Counted from the first letter of the stretch, positions 8,262 to 16,240 are shown. The stretch is 24,685 bases of DNA from Bacillota bacterium (GCA_017577485.1 PKRI01000033.1:1-24685), one strand, 5' to 3'. The notes: generated by a model from the letters alone, not told the origin. Translations and numbers: made by a program.

Positions 8262-9007
8262 TCCTTGTCCTCCCCGTCTGAACTGGACAGCAGCGGGACC
8301 AGGCGGATGGGGTCGGGTCCCAGCAGGCCTTCCAGCCACTCCAGAAACTCTTGATGGCGGTGGGGCGACATGGCGCGCCAGACCGGCCGCACCGTGTCGA
8401 TGATCCACCGCGGCGGCAGAAGCCGCTGCCGGCGCACCGTTTCGTCCCAAGGGCAGAAGAGCAGGTCCAGGTAGTCCACCGGGTCCTTGTCCGGGCCCAG
8501 GGGCGGCTGGCGGTACGTGATGTCCACGCGCAAGAAGCCCAACCGGTGGAACACCCGCAGGCGGTCCCAGGCGTCCAGGGCCGTCTGGCGCTCGCGCTCC
8601 AGGAACTCGGCGGGCGTGCGCTCCGGGCTCTCCACCTCGATGAACACGCCCCGGGCGCCCGGCGCGCCGTGGGCCCGGGCCTGGCGGTCCAGGGTGGCCC
8701 GGCGGGCCTCCACCAGGGCGCGGCCGATGCCCGCGCGGCGGTACGCCCTGTCCACCACCAGGTACTCGGAGAAGCCGCAGTGGGACGCCGGCACGTAGTT
8801 GAAGAAGACGCCGCCCACCACGGCATCGCCGTCCAGCGCCACCAGCACGTGCACCGTGCGGTCGGCCTCGCGGCGGCCGGCGCCCGCCCGTACCTGCGCC
8901 TCGCTGAGCACCAGGTTGGGATCGGCGAAGGTGGTGCGGAGGAGATGCGCCAGCCCACCCAGGGCCGGATGGGCAGGATCGGTGATCTCCTCAATGCGGA
9001 TCGCCAA
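8204..9007 (-). CDS. GNAT-family N-acyltransferase with C-terminal extension (paralogue a)
   Basis: 267 residues. N-terminal GNAT fold with acetyl-CoA motif RRAGIGRALVE (90-100), the strand FIEVESPER (122-130), then an extension with YLDLLF (179-184) and RLVPL (235-239) shared with the two paralogues at 10099 and 10869. With the TTG at 9007 as start, the three proteins align almost without gaps. A GGTGGAAGGG tract sits just upstream. ATGs at 9022 and 9034 would add 5 or 9 residues but have no ribosome site. The gene lies 156 bases after agmatinase and overlaps gabT by 58 bases. Substrate unknown; the context suggests a polyamine, agmatine or amino-acid amine. It is the most diverged of the three. 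Confidence 0.85.
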   Translation of the reverse strand: MAIRIEEITDPAHPALGGLAHLLRTTFADPNLVLSEAQVRAGAGRREADRTVHVLVALDGDAVVGGVFFNYVPASHCGFSEYLVVDRAYRRAGIGRALVEARRATLDRQARAHGAPGARGVFIEVESPERTPAEFLERERQTALDAWDRLRVFHRLGFLRVDITYRQPPLGPDKDPVDYLDLLFCPWDETVRRQRLLPPRWIIDTVRPVWRAMSPHRHQEFLEWLEGLLGPDPIRLVPLLSSSDGEDKEWQSTRETSRETAAGNSWS

Positions 9008-9163
9008 AGCCCTTCCACCCATCCTTTGCGCCATTCAGGGTCGAGCGGTGGAGGATTTCGTCGGCTCCCGGCACCCACCTGCGCGGCAGGGTGACAACAC
9101 CTCTGGGGACACTGTGACGCGGGACGGCGGGCGGGACTTGCCGGGTGGGGCGCGGGGACGGGC

Positions 9164-10102
9164 TCAGGACGGCTGCGCGCCGCGGGCCGGCCGGGAGGCG
9201 GCCACCAGCGCGCTGAACTCGAAAACCAGGTTGGCGGCGGTGATGGCGGTAACCTGGGCGGGGTCCAGGTGCGGCAGCACCTCCACCACGTCGAAGCCGG
9301 CGAAGCGCAGCCCCACCAGGCGCCGCAGCACCGCCAGCACTTCCCGCGTCAGCAGGCCCCCGATCTCCGGCGTGCCCGTGGCCGGCGCGCACGCCGGGTC
9401 CAGCACGTCCACGTCGAAGCTGAGGAACACGGGCCGGTCCCCCACGCGGCGGCGGATCCTGGCGGCCAGGGCGCCGGCGTCGAAGGGGGTGAGCTCGTCC
9501 ATGGGGACCACCTCGAAGCCGGCCCGGGACGGCAGGTGCTCGTCGCCGGGGGCGGGCAGCGGCCCCCGCAGCCCGATCTGGATGCTGTGCCCGGGCAGCA
9601 GCAGCCCCTCCTCCAGCGCCCGGTGGAAGGGCGTGCCGTGGCCCAGGGGCTGCCCGTACTGGCTGGGCCAGGTGTCGGTGTGGGCGTCGAAGTGGACCAG
9701 CGCCAGCGGCCCGTGGACGGCCGCCAGGGCCCGCAGTTCGGGGTAGGACACCGAGTGGTCGCCCCCCAGGAAGATGGGGACGCACCCGGGGTGGAGCACC
9801 TGCCGCAGCTGTTCGGTGATGGCGTCGGCGCTCTCGCGGGCGTAGCCGGGCACGGTGGCCACATCGCCGAAGTCCACGGCCCGGAGCACCTCGAAGGGGG
9901 CCAGGCGGTGATAGGGATGGTAGCGGCGCAGGCCGCCCGACGCGGCCCGGATGGCGCCCGGCGCGAAGCGGGCACCGATGCGGAAGGACCCCCCGGTGTC
10001 GAAGGGCACGCCGATGATGGCCAGGTCCGCGCCGGACAGGTCCTTGCGGTGGGGCAGCCGCATGAAGGTCAGGAGGTCCGAAAAGGCCGGCATGTAAATC
10101 AC
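9164..10102 (-). CDS. speB: Agmatinase (ureohydrolase family)
   Basis: 312 residues, the usual length. The family hydrolyses agmatine to putrescine and urea at a binuclear Mn site. All ligands are visible: H116 (GGDHS), D139, H141 and D143 (DAHTD), D230 and D232 (SFDVDVLDP). The N-terminal FMRLP...GVPFDTGGSFRIGARFAP block is typical of agmatinase rather than arginase. The GTG start at 10102 overlaps the GNAT-b stop by four bases (GTGA), with AAGGTGG upstream. An ATG three codons later (10093) is possible. It lies between GNAT genes in operon 1, so agmatine is a likely pathway entry. Guanidinobutyrase or another ureohydrolase cannot be excluded. Confidence 0.92.
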   Translation of the reverse strand: MIYMPAFSDLLTFMRLPHRKDLSGADLAIIGVPFDTGGSFRIGARFAPGAIRAASGGLRRYHPYHRLAPFEVLRAVDFGDVATVPGYARESADAITEQLRQVLHPGCVPIFLGGDHSVSYPELRALAAVHGPLALVHFDAHTDTWPSQYGQPLGHGTPFHRALEEGLLLPGHSIQIGLRGPLPAPGDEHLPSRAGFEVVPMDELTPFDAGALAARIRRRVGDRPVFLSFDVDVLDPACAPATGTPEIGGLLTREVLAVLRRLVGLRFAGFDVVEVLPHLDPAQVTAITAANLVFEFSALVAASRPARGAQPS

Positions 10103-10866
10103 GGGGATCCCACCTTCCGGCCTGCGCCCGGGGCGTCGTCTTCGATGCCTTCCACCGGGACCAGGGGGATCCGGTCGCCCTGCACCTGCGCCCTGAGATC
10201 GGCCAGGTACGCCTCGGCGTCGATGTAGCCGGGCCAGGCGTGGCGCAGCGTCTCCAGCACCATGCCCGCCGGCAGCCAGCCGGCCCGCTGCAGTTCCGGA
10301 TCCGTAACCAGGCAGAGCAGGTCCATGTAGGTGACGGGCTGCCCACCGGGTCGGGCCGGCGGTTCCACGTAGCGCACGGCCACTTGCTGGAATCCGAAGT
10401 GACGGAAGATCCGCCGGCGGTGGACCGGATCCATCCCCGCCGCCCGCTCGGCGGCCAGCCGGTCCGGCGGCAGCCGCAGCGGGTTGGCCACCTCGATGAA
10501 CAGGGCCCGGGGGCCCGGACGGCCCAGGCCCGCCGCCGCCTCCCGCAGCAGCCGCGCCCGCTCGTTGAACAGGCGGCGGCCCCACCCCCGGCCGCGCTGC
10601 GTGCGGTCCACCACCAGGTACCCCGAAAAGGCCGCGTCGGGTCCCGGCAGGTAGCAGAAGGCGGCGGCGCCCGTGAGGCGGCCGTCCTCCTCGGCCACCA
10701 GCAGGAAGTCGATGCGCTCCGGGGTCACGCGGCCGGCCACCCGGCGGCGCACCCCTTCGGCCGTCACCACCAGGTCGGGATCGGGGAACGTGCGCGCCAC
10801 CAGGTCCGCGAAGGCCTCGACGGCCGGGTCCTGGGGGTCGGTGACGACCCGCAGCGTGCCCCCCAT
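10099..10866 (-). CDS. GNAT-family N-acyltransferase with C-terminal extension (paralogue b)
   Basis: 255 residues, colinear with paralogue c residue by residue. Acetyl-CoA motif RGRGWGR (91-97), FIEVANPLR (123-131), MDPVHRRR (145-152), YVEPPARPGG (166-175), YMDLL (180-184), IPLVPV (233-238). The region after about residue 165 is not part of a minimal GNAT fold and is the family's hallmark. The ATG at 10866 is 2 bases after the stop of paralogue c and has AGGAAGG about 10 bases upstream; the longer open frame to 11004 is an Ala/Gly/Arg-rich read into the neighbour and is rejected. Its stop overlaps the agmatinase start. I do not recognise a characterised homologue. Confidence 0.88.
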   Translation of the reverse strand: MGGTLRVVTDPQDPAVEAFADLVARTFPDPDLVVTAEGVRRRVAGRVTPERIDFLLVAEEDGRLTGAAAFCYLPGPDAAFSGYLVVDRTQRGRGWGRRLFNERARLLREAAAGLGRPGPRALFIEVANPLRLPPDRLAAERAAGMDPVHRRRIFRHFGFQQVAVRYVEPPARPGGQPVTYMDLLCLVTDPELQRAGWLPAGMVLETLRHAWPGYIDAEAYLADLRAQVQGDRIPLVPVEGIEDDAPGAGRKVGSP

Positions 10867-10868
10867 GG

Positions 10869-11633
10869 TCACTGACCTTCCTGGCCCTGGGCCTGGGGCA
10901 GCGGCTGGTTCAGCCCCGCCACCGGCACCAGCGGCACCGCGTCGTCGCCCAGTTCCTGCCGCAGCCGCCGCAGGTAAGGCCGCGCCGCCGGGACGCCGGC
11001 CCACACGGCGGCCACGGTTTCATAGAGCGCCCGGGCCGGCACCGTCAGGGTCCGCCGCACCTCGGGATCCATCGGGTGGAACAGCAGGTCGGTATACTTG
11101 ACGGCCTTGCCGCCCGGACGGGACGGCGGCTGGACGTAGTTGACCGGCACCTGCAGGAAACCCATGTGGGCGAACATCCGCCGCCGCTGCACGGGATCCA
11201 GGGCGCTCATGGCCTCGGCCTGGCGCTGCCGCGGCGTCATCCGCAGCGGGTTGGCCACCTCGATCATGACGCCCAGGCACTGGGACCGGCCGAACAGGTT
11301 GGCCGCCTTCTGCAGGATGTCGGCCCGCCGGTTGAACAGCTCCCGGCCCAGGCCGCGGCCGCGGGCCGCCGGCTCCAGGACCAGGTAGTCCGAGAACGCG
11401 GTGTTGGCGGTGATGACATAGGTGAAGAGGGTGCCGCCCACCAGCCGCCGGCGCTCCTCGGCCACCACCAGGAAGTGGATCCGGCGGTGGTTCACCCGGT
11501 TGCGCACCTGCCACCGCAGGGTTTCCAGGTCAGAGGTCAGGTTCTTGTCGGCAAACGTACGTTCGAGGAGATCATGAAACCTTTCTACAGCCGGATCGTC
11601 CGCCTCGCTGACGATGCGAAATCGGGCGGTCAC
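10869..11633 (-). CDS. GNAT-family N-acyltransferase with C-terminal extension (paralogue c), first gene of operon 1
   Basis: 254 residues. Acetyl-CoA motif RGRGLGR (91-97), MIEVANPLR (123-131), LDPVQRRR (145-152), YVQPPSRPGG (166-175), YTDLLF (180-185), VPLVPV (233-238), all at the same positions as in paralogue b. The GTG at 11633 was chosen because GGGAGG lies 9 bases upstream and the paralogues then align from residue 1; a TTG at 11678 would add 15 unsupported residues. It is the first gene after the promoter at 11905-11934 and its long leader. Being first and tandem with b, it is probably central to the operon's function. Substrate unknown. Confidence 0.88.
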   Translation of the reverse strand: MTARFRIVSEADDPAVERFHDLLERTFADKNLTSDLETLRWQVRNRVNHRRIHFLVVAEERRRLVGGTLFTYVITANTAFSDYLVLEPAARGRGLGRELFNRRADILQKAANLFGRSQCLGVMIEVANPLRMTPRQRQAEAMSALDPVQRRRMFAHMGFLQVPVNYVQPPSRPGGKAVKYTDLLFHPMDPEVRRTLTVPARALYETVAAVWAGVPAARPYLRRLRQELGDDAVPLVPVAGLNQPLPQAQGQEGQ

Positions 11634-11780
11634 GGGAAACGTCCTCCCTGGACGTACACGAATCACGAAAGGATGCAAAGTCTCGGATCGACAGGTCGAC
11701 GAGGCTCTTCTTGATGGCTTGTGCTTGCAGGCTTGAGAGGGGTAGAGGGCTGCCCGGTTCGGCAGGTTCGACCAGACGCG

Positions 11781-11823
11781 CCTGCGGGTCCGGCTTCAGG
11801 CGTTGCCGCCGGCGTCCCGCAGG
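11781..11823 (-). promoter_or_regulatory. Structured 5' leader element of operon 1 (riboswitch- or attenuator-like)
   Basis: Read on the minus strand, an 8-bp perfect outer stem (CCTGCGGG with CCCGCAGG) encloses a small internal loop, a 5-bp CCGGC/GCCGG stem, a TGAA bulge and a GGC/GCC tip. It lies roughly 75-118 bases after the predicted transcription start and about 148 bases before the GTG of the first gene. A short GGGC-TGTA-GCCC hairpin just upstream shares bases with the outer stem. It matches no riboswitch class that I recognise. Confidence 0.45.
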
Positions 11824-11870
11824 GCTACAGCCCCACCCAGGGGCATGACCGGATACCTCCCGGAAACCTT

Positions 11871-11889
11871 GGGTCGACTCGGGTCGACC
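11871..11889. promoter_or_regulatory. Candidate operator: tandem GGGTCGAC boxes
   Basis: Two GGGTCGAC copies start 10 bases apart (11871 and 11881). The second extends to the 8-bp palindrome GGTCGACC. They sit about 10-28 bases after the predicted start of transcription of operon 1, a good place for a repressor. The one-helix-turn spacing favours adjacent binding on the same face. The protein that binds is not identified. Confidence 0.4.
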
Positions 11890-11904
11890 ATGGGGTTCGG
11901 TCAT

Positions 11905-11934
11905 ATTTTACCTGTACCAGAGGTTCCCTGGCAA
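11905..11934 (-). promoter_or_regulatory. Sigma-A-type promoter of operon 1
   Basis: On the minus strand the -35 is TTGCCA (11929-11934, 5/6), the spacer is 18 bases and the -10 is TAAAAT (11905-11910, 5/6). It is an AT-rich island in otherwise GC-rich DNA and is correctly oriented before the first GNAT gene. The spacer carries an imperfect dyad (11917-11931, CCAG.GG..CC.CTGG) that could be a further regulator site. Start of transcription is expected near 11898. Confidence 0.65.
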
Positions 11935-11974
11935 GCGGGGAACTGGAACCAGGCGGGGGACACCGGGGATGGGG

Positions 11975-12011
11975 CCGCCCGGCGCTCCCGTCACCGGGGT
12001 GCGCCGGGCGG
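11975..12011 (-). terminator. Terminator-like hairpin after operon 2
   Basis: A perfect 11-bp GC stem (CCGCCCGGCGC with GCGCCGGGCGG) encloses a 15-base loop that itself forms a 4-bp stem capped by a GTGA (GNRA) tetraloop on the minus strand. It begins about 29 bases after the potD2 stop. No T-run follows, which is common for hairpins in very GC-rich genomes. It would separate operon 2 from the operon 1 promoter. Confidence 0.6.
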
Positions 12012-12040
12012 ACTCCCCACCCGCGGCAGGCGGCCGGCCG

Positions 12041-13138
12041 CTACTCGGTCGCCCGCAGTTTCAACTCCGTGAAGGCCTCGGCATAGAGCTCGCTGGCCTC
12101 CCCGGGGTCGGTCAGGAAGACGCACCGGGCCAGCTGGTCCTCGGGCGGGTAGGCGGCCGGGTTGCCGAGCACCTCCTCCGACAGCAGCGACAGCGCCTCG
12201 CCGTTGGGCGTGGCGTACGGGTATTCCTCGGCGATCTGGGCGGCGATCTCCGGCCGGTACAGGAAGTTGATGAACTCGTGGGCCAGGTCCGGGTTCGGCG
12301 CGCCGGCCGGGATGACCATCACGTCCACCCAGTAACTGCAGCCGCCGGCCGGCAGCACGTAGGTGATGTCCGGGTCCTCCATGATGGCCAGCGCCGCCTC
12401 GCCGCTGTACGCCTGGGCGATCCAGACCTCGCCGCTCAGCAGGTAGTCGCTCTGGGTGTCGCTGTCGAAGGCCTTGACCAGCGGCATCAGTTCCTCCAGC
12501 GTCCGCCGGGCGGCTTCGATGTCGGCCGGATCGGTGCTGCTGGGATCAAGACCGTTCATCCACAGCCCGATGGCCATGACCTCCGGCATGTCGTCCAGCA
12601 GCAGGATGCGGTCCTCAAAGGCGGGGTCGAAGATGTCGGCCCAGTCGGTGATCTCCTTGCCCACCTGGGCGGTGTTGTAGGCCAGGCCGGTGGTACCCCA
12701 CATGTACGGCACGGTGTAGCGGCCGCCGGGGTCGTAGACCGGGTCGCGCAGGTCGTCCACCAGGTACTGGGTCACATTGGGCAGCCGGTCGAAATCCAGC
12801 GGCTCCACCAGTCCCAGTTCGATCATGGTGGCGGCCGTGAAGTCGCTGGGCACCGCCACGTCGTAGAGACCCTGACCGCCGGCCTGGAGCTTGGCCATCA
12901 ATTCCTCGTTGGAGGAGTAGACGTCGTAGTTCACCCGCACCCCGAACTCCGCCTCGAAGGCAGCCAGCACCGAGTCGGGCAGGTACTCCGACCAGTTGAA
13001 GACGTTGAGCACCCTCTCGCCGCCGCCGGCGGAACCACCGCCCGCGCCGCCACTGCCGCAGGCCGCCAGCAGCAGGGCGGCCGCCAGCAGCGAGACCACT
13101 GGGAGCGCCGCAGGCCGGCGCAGCCCTCCAGTCTTCAT
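12041..13138 (-). CDS. potD: Spermidine/putrescine ABC transporter, substrate-binding lipoprotein (copy 2)
   Basis: 365-residue binding lipoprotein; lipobox LAAC at Cys27, short Gly-rich linker, then the PotD fold. Pocket residues by alignment to E. coli PotD (recalled): W49-S50-E51-Y52, S98, F100 (E. coli Tyr85), D183 and E186 (Asp168/Glu171), Y244 (Trp229), W270 and D272, Y308. It keeps the acidic pair that copy 1 lacks but changes two aromatics, so the two copies probably prefer different ligands. The ATG overlaps the potC2 stop by four bases (ATGA), with GGGGGAG 7 bases upstream. Last gene of operon 2. Confidence 0.95.
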   Translation of the reverse strand: MKTGGLRRPAALPVVSLLAAALLLAACGSGGAGGGSAGGGERVLNVFNWSEYLPDSVLAAFEAEFGVRVNYDVYSSNEELMAKLQAGGQGLYDVAVPSDFTAATMIELGLVEPLDFDRLPNVTQYLVDDLRDPVYDPGGRYTVPYMWGTTGLAYNTAQVGKEITDWADIFDPAFEDRILLLDDMPEVMAIGLWMNGLDPSSTDPADIEAARRTLEELMPLVKAFDSDTQSDYLLSGEVWIAQAYSGEAALAIMEDPDITYVLPAGGCSYWVDVMVIPAGAPNPDLAHEFINFLYRPEIAAQIAEEYPYATPNGEALSLLSEEVLGNPAAYPPEDQLARCVFLTDPGEASELYAEAFTELKLRATE

Positions 13139-13992
13139 GCGCCATCTCCCCCCATCCGTTCCGGTTCTTCGGGTTCCCCGCGGCCCGCGGCGCCGGCCGC
13201 GGGCTTGACATGGTTCACGCCCCACCGGCGCACCCAATCCGCCAGGATCAGCACGCCGGCGGTCACCACCAGGATCAGCGTCGACAGCGCGTTGATCTCC
13301 GGCGATACACCCAGCCTCACCGCGGAAAAGATGTAGAGCGGCAGGGTCGTGGAACCGGGCCCCGCGGTGAAGAAGGTGATCACCACGTCGTCCAGCGACA
13401 GGGTGAAGGCCAGCAGCGCGCCCGCCAGGATCCCCGGCCCCACCAGCGGCAGCGTCACGTGCCGGAACGTCTGCCAGCGGCCGGCGCCCAGGTCCATGGC
13501 CGCCCGCTCCAGGTTGCGGTCGAAGCCCACCAGCCTGGCGCGGATGGCCACCGTGGCGAAGGAGGCGGCAAAGGCCACGTGGCCCAGGATGATGGCGGTG
13601 CGCCCCGGCCGCAGCCCCGCCAGGACGAACGTCGCCAGCAGCGACACACCCATGATCACCGACGGCAGGATGATGGGCACGTAGACCAGCGCCTCCAGCA
13701 GCGACTTGCCCGGGAAACGGTGCCGCACCAGCACGAAGGCCGTCAGGGTACCCAGCAGCGTGGCCGCCAGCATGGTCCACCCCGCCACCACCAGGCTGTT
13801 CTCCAGGGCGCGCATGATCTGGTGGTTCTGAAACATGGCCGCGTACCACCGCAGCGTGAAACCGCGCCAGAACGAGAACCGCGAGTCGTTGAAACTGAAG
13901 ACCACCAGCACCAGGATGGGGGCGTACAGGAAAAGGTACACGGCCCAGGCGTGGATGCTGAGCAGGCGGTCCCCCCAGCGCCGCCGGCCCAC
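13135..13992 (-). CDS. potC: Spermidine/putrescine ABC transporter permease PotC (copy 2)
   Basis: 285-residue membrane permease, colinear with copy 1: shared HRFPG (91-95), YVPxxLP (104-110) and the EAA loop at about 163-187 (ERAAMDLGA...LPLVGPG). The C-terminus is longer and polar, with an Arg/Glu/Pro-rich tail. The GTG start lies one base after the potB2 stop, with GGAGGAG 10 bases upstream. No ATPase gene accompanies this set. Confidence 0.95.
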   Translation of the reverse strand: MGRRRWGDRLLSIHAWAVYLFLYAPILVLVVFSFNDSRFSFWRGFTLRWYAAMFQNHQIMRALENSLVVAGWTMLAATLLGTLTAFVLVRHRFPGKSLLEALVYVPIILPSVIMGVSLLATFVLAGLRPGRTAIILGHVAFAASFATVAIRARLVGFDRNLERAAMDLGAGRWQTFRHVTLPLVGPGILAGALLAFTLSLDDVVITFFTAGPGSTTLPLYIFSAVRLGVSPEINALSTLILVVTAGVLILADWVRRWGVNHVKPAAGAAGRGEPEEPERMGGDGA

Positions 13993-13993
13993 G

Positions 13994-14860
13994 TCAGATC
14001 AACTCCTCCACGCCGCCGGGGCTGAACCAGCGCACGTACACCCAGACCAGCAGCAGGGTCACGCCGGTGACGATGATGGACGCCGCCGCGCCGAAGGGCC
14101 AGTTGCGCGCTTCCAGGAACTCGCGCTGGATCAGGTTGCCCACCAGGACCATCTGGGCGCCGCCCAGCAGGTCGGAGATGTAGAAGAGTTCCAGGGTCGG
14201 GATGAAGACCAGCAGCGCGCCGGCCACCACCCCCGGCAGGGTCAGCGGGAAGATGACGCGCCGGAAAGCCTGGACGGGCCCCGCCCCCAGGTCGTAGGCG
14301 GCCCGCACCGTGGACGGGTCCAGCTTCTCGATGCTGAGGTAAAGGGGCAGGATCATGTAGGGCAGCAGCACGTAAACCAGGCCCAGGATGGCCGCCGGCT
14401 TCGTGTACAGCAACTGCACCGGCCCCGGCGCCAGGCCCAGGGCCGTGAGGATCTGGTTGACCGGCCCGTCGGCCCTGAGGATCACCTTCCAGGCGTAGGT
14501 CAGGATCAGGCTGTTGGTCCAGAAGGGGATGACCACCAGCAGCAGCAGGCGGCCGCGGCGCTCGGCGGGCTGCCGCGCGAGATGCCAGGCGAAGGGATAC
14601 GCCACCACCAGGACGATCAGGGTGGTGATCAACGCCACAGCCAGGGAGTCGGACAGGACCTTGAGGTAGATGGGCTGCAGGAAGCGGGTATAGTTGGCCA
14701 GCGTGAAGGTGTACTCGATTCCGCCGTACGCCGTGCGCCGCGAGAAACTGTAGACCAGGATCAGCGCCAGCGGGACGACCTGCAGCAGGACCAGCCACAG
14801 CACGGGCGGCAGGACCATCAGCGCCAGTCCCCACCGGGATCGCCTCACCGCGCCGGTCAC
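13994..14860 (-). CDS. potB: Spermidine/putrescine ABC transporter permease PotB (copy 2)
   Basis: 288 residues, matching the 287 of copy 1. The conserved IPFWTNSLILTYAWKVIL block is at 111-128, the EAA loop at about 187-210 (AAYDLGA...FPLTLPG), and the distal segments around FYISDLLGGA resemble copy 1. The GTG at 14860 was chosen for a GGGGGAG site 8 bases upstream and for length match; a GTG at 14917 would add 19 basic residues without a site. It starts 66 bases after the oxidase stop. Confidence 0.94.
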   Translation of the reverse strand: MTGAVRRSRWGLALMVLPPVLWLVLLQVVPLALILVYSFSRRTAYGGIEYTFTLANYTRFLQPIYLKVLSDSLAVALITTLIVLVVAYPFAWHLARQPAERRGRLLLLVVIPFWTNSLILTYAWKVILRADGPVNQILTALGLAPGPVQLLYTKPAAILGLVYVLLPYMILPLYLSIEKLDPSTVRAAYDLGAGPVQAFRRVIFPLTLPGVVAGALLVFIPTLELFYISDLLGGAQMVLVGNLIQREFLEARNWPFGAAASIIVTGVTLLLVWVYVRWFSPGGVEELI

Positions 14861-14926
14861 GTAGCGCGCTCCCCCTCCCCTGCTCCGCCGAAGGTCCGGG
14901 TGACGGCCCCGGCCCACCCGGCCCGC

Positions 14927-16222
14927 TCAGTCCACGTAGTCCCTCCACTTAAAGTACAGCGTGGCGGCCCGCAGCACGAGCCCCCGGGCACCGTACAGCG
15001 GGATCGGCTTCAGGTCAAGTTCTTCCAGGGGATAGCGGGACCGCTCCCGGCCCGCGATGTCCAGGGCCAGCAGCCGGCCCATCATGGTCGACAGCGCCGC
15101 TCCACTGCCGCAGTAGCCCAGGGCGAACCAGATGCCGTCGCGGGTGCGGCCGATGTGGGGCAAAAAGTCGAGGGTGAAGCCGGTGTAGCCGCCCCAGGCA
15201 TACTCGATGCGGGCGCCGGCCAGGTCCGGGAAAATCCGGGTCATGGCCCGCTGCAGCACCCGGAAGGACGGCGGCCCCTCGCGGCCCGAGAGCACGCCGC
15301 GCCCGCCGAACAACATGCGCCGGTCGGGCGTCAGGCGAAAGTAATAAAGAAGCCGCTTGGTGTCGTAGACCATGCGGTCGTTGGGGATCAGCCGCCGGGC
15401 CAATTCCTCGTCCAGCGGCTCGGTGACGATGACGTTGTTGCCCACGGGCATGATGGACCGGTGCAGCCGCGGCACCACCGGCGGCGTATGGCCGTTGGTG
15501 CCCACCACCACGTGCCGGGCCCGCACGCGGCCCCGGGGGGTCTGGAGCACCCAGTCGTCGCCGGCCCGTTGGAGTCCCCGCACCGGCGAGCCGTGGAAGA
15601 TGAGCCCGCCCCGTTCCTCCACGGCCCGCGCCAGGCCCAGGGCATAATTCAGCGGGTGGAAGCCGCAGGCGTGGGGATCCACCTTGCCGCCGTGGTAAAC
15701 GGGGCTGTCCAGTTCCGTGGCCAGGTCGTCCTTTTCGACGATCCAGGTCTCGTAGCCCAACTGCTGGGCGTTGAACCGCTGGGCCTCGCGCAGCTCCTCC
15801 ATGTGGGAGGGCTTCCAGGCCGCCGCCAGCGAACCGCACCGGCGCCAGTGGCAGGCGATGTTGTGCCGGGTGATGATCTGCTCCACCAGGTCGGCGGACT
15901 CCAGTTTCAGGCGCAGCAGCGCCCGGGCGCCTTCCAGACCCCAGCGCTGCGCCAGTTCGGCGAACCCGTACTTGAACCCGGGGATCAGCATGCCGGCGTT
16001 GCGGCCGCTGGCGCCCCAGCCCACGCGGTGCTGCTCCAGGACCGCGGCCTTAAGGCCCAACTCCTGCAGGTGATAGGCCGCCGAGAGCCCGGTGAAGCCG
16101 CCGCCGATGACGGCCACGTCGACGCTGAGGTCGCCGTCCAGTTCAGGGCGGTCCCGGTCACCGACGGCGGTGGCGGCCCAGTACGACGCGGGATGCTGCG
16201 ATGCCCCGGCAGCCTGGTCCAT
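14927..16222 (-). CDS. FAD-dependent amine/amino-acid oxidase, DAO family, gamma-glutamylputrescine oxidase (PuuB)-like
   Basis: 431 residues. The N-terminus has the short ASYWAATA segment that precedes the Rossmann fold in PuuB-type enzymes, then the FAD motif VIGGGFTGLSAAYHL (GxGxxG at 40-45, ribose-binding Glu63) and GASGRNAGM (70-78). The length and C-terminal GYCGSGAALST block fit the DAO/PuuB family. Such enzymes oxidise a primary or secondary amine to the aldehyde with release of H2O2. The ATG has GGGAGGAG 9 bases upstream and lies 18 bases after gabT2. No PuuA is visible to supply gamma-glutamylputrescine, so free or N-acylated putrescine are plausible substrates (inference). Confidence 0.88.
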   Translation of the reverse strand: MDQAAGASQHPASYWAATAVGDRDRPELDGDLSVDVAVIGGGFTGLSAAYHLQELGLKAAVLEQHRVGWGASGRNAGMLIPGFKYGFAELAQRWGLEGARALLRLKLESADLVEQIITRHNIACHWRRCGSLAAAWKPSHMEELREAQRFNAQQLGYETWIVEKDDLATELDSPVYHGGKVDPHACGFHPLNYALGLARAVEERGGLIFHGSPVRGLQRAGDDWVLQTPRGRVRARHVVVGTNGHTPPVVPRLHRSIMPVGNNVIVTEPLDEELARRLIPNDRMVYDTKRLLYYFRLTPDRRMLFGGRGVLSGREGPPSFRVLQRAMTRIFPDLAGARIEYAWGGYTGFTLDFLPHIGRTRDGIWFALGYCGSGAALSTMMGRLLALDIAGRERSRYPLEELDLKPIPLYGARGLVLRAATLYFKWRDYVD

Positions 16223-16240
16223 GACCCGCGGCTCCTCCCG

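Larger units (their letters stand above)
11634..12040 (-). other. 407-bp intergenic control region of operon 1
   Basis: In minus-strand order the gap holds the operon 2 terminator hairpin (11975-12011), the operon 1 promoter (11905-11934), two GTCGAC boxes (11871-11889), a folded leader segment (11781-11823) and a second small hairpin (11750-11765: CTGCC, 6-base loop, GGCAG). No credible gene lies within it. Confidence 0.75.

Noticed and set aside
11634..11898. Known riboswitch classes (guanidine, glycine, SAM, cobalamin, T-box)
   Set aside because: No diagnostic conserved boxes of these classes were found by eye; only an unassigned fold is reported.
11572..11904. Possible leader gene of 110 codons in the operon 1 control region
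   Set aside because: Its ATG abuts the predicted -10, it has no ribosome site and it overlaps the real GNAT start. Composition looks non-coding.
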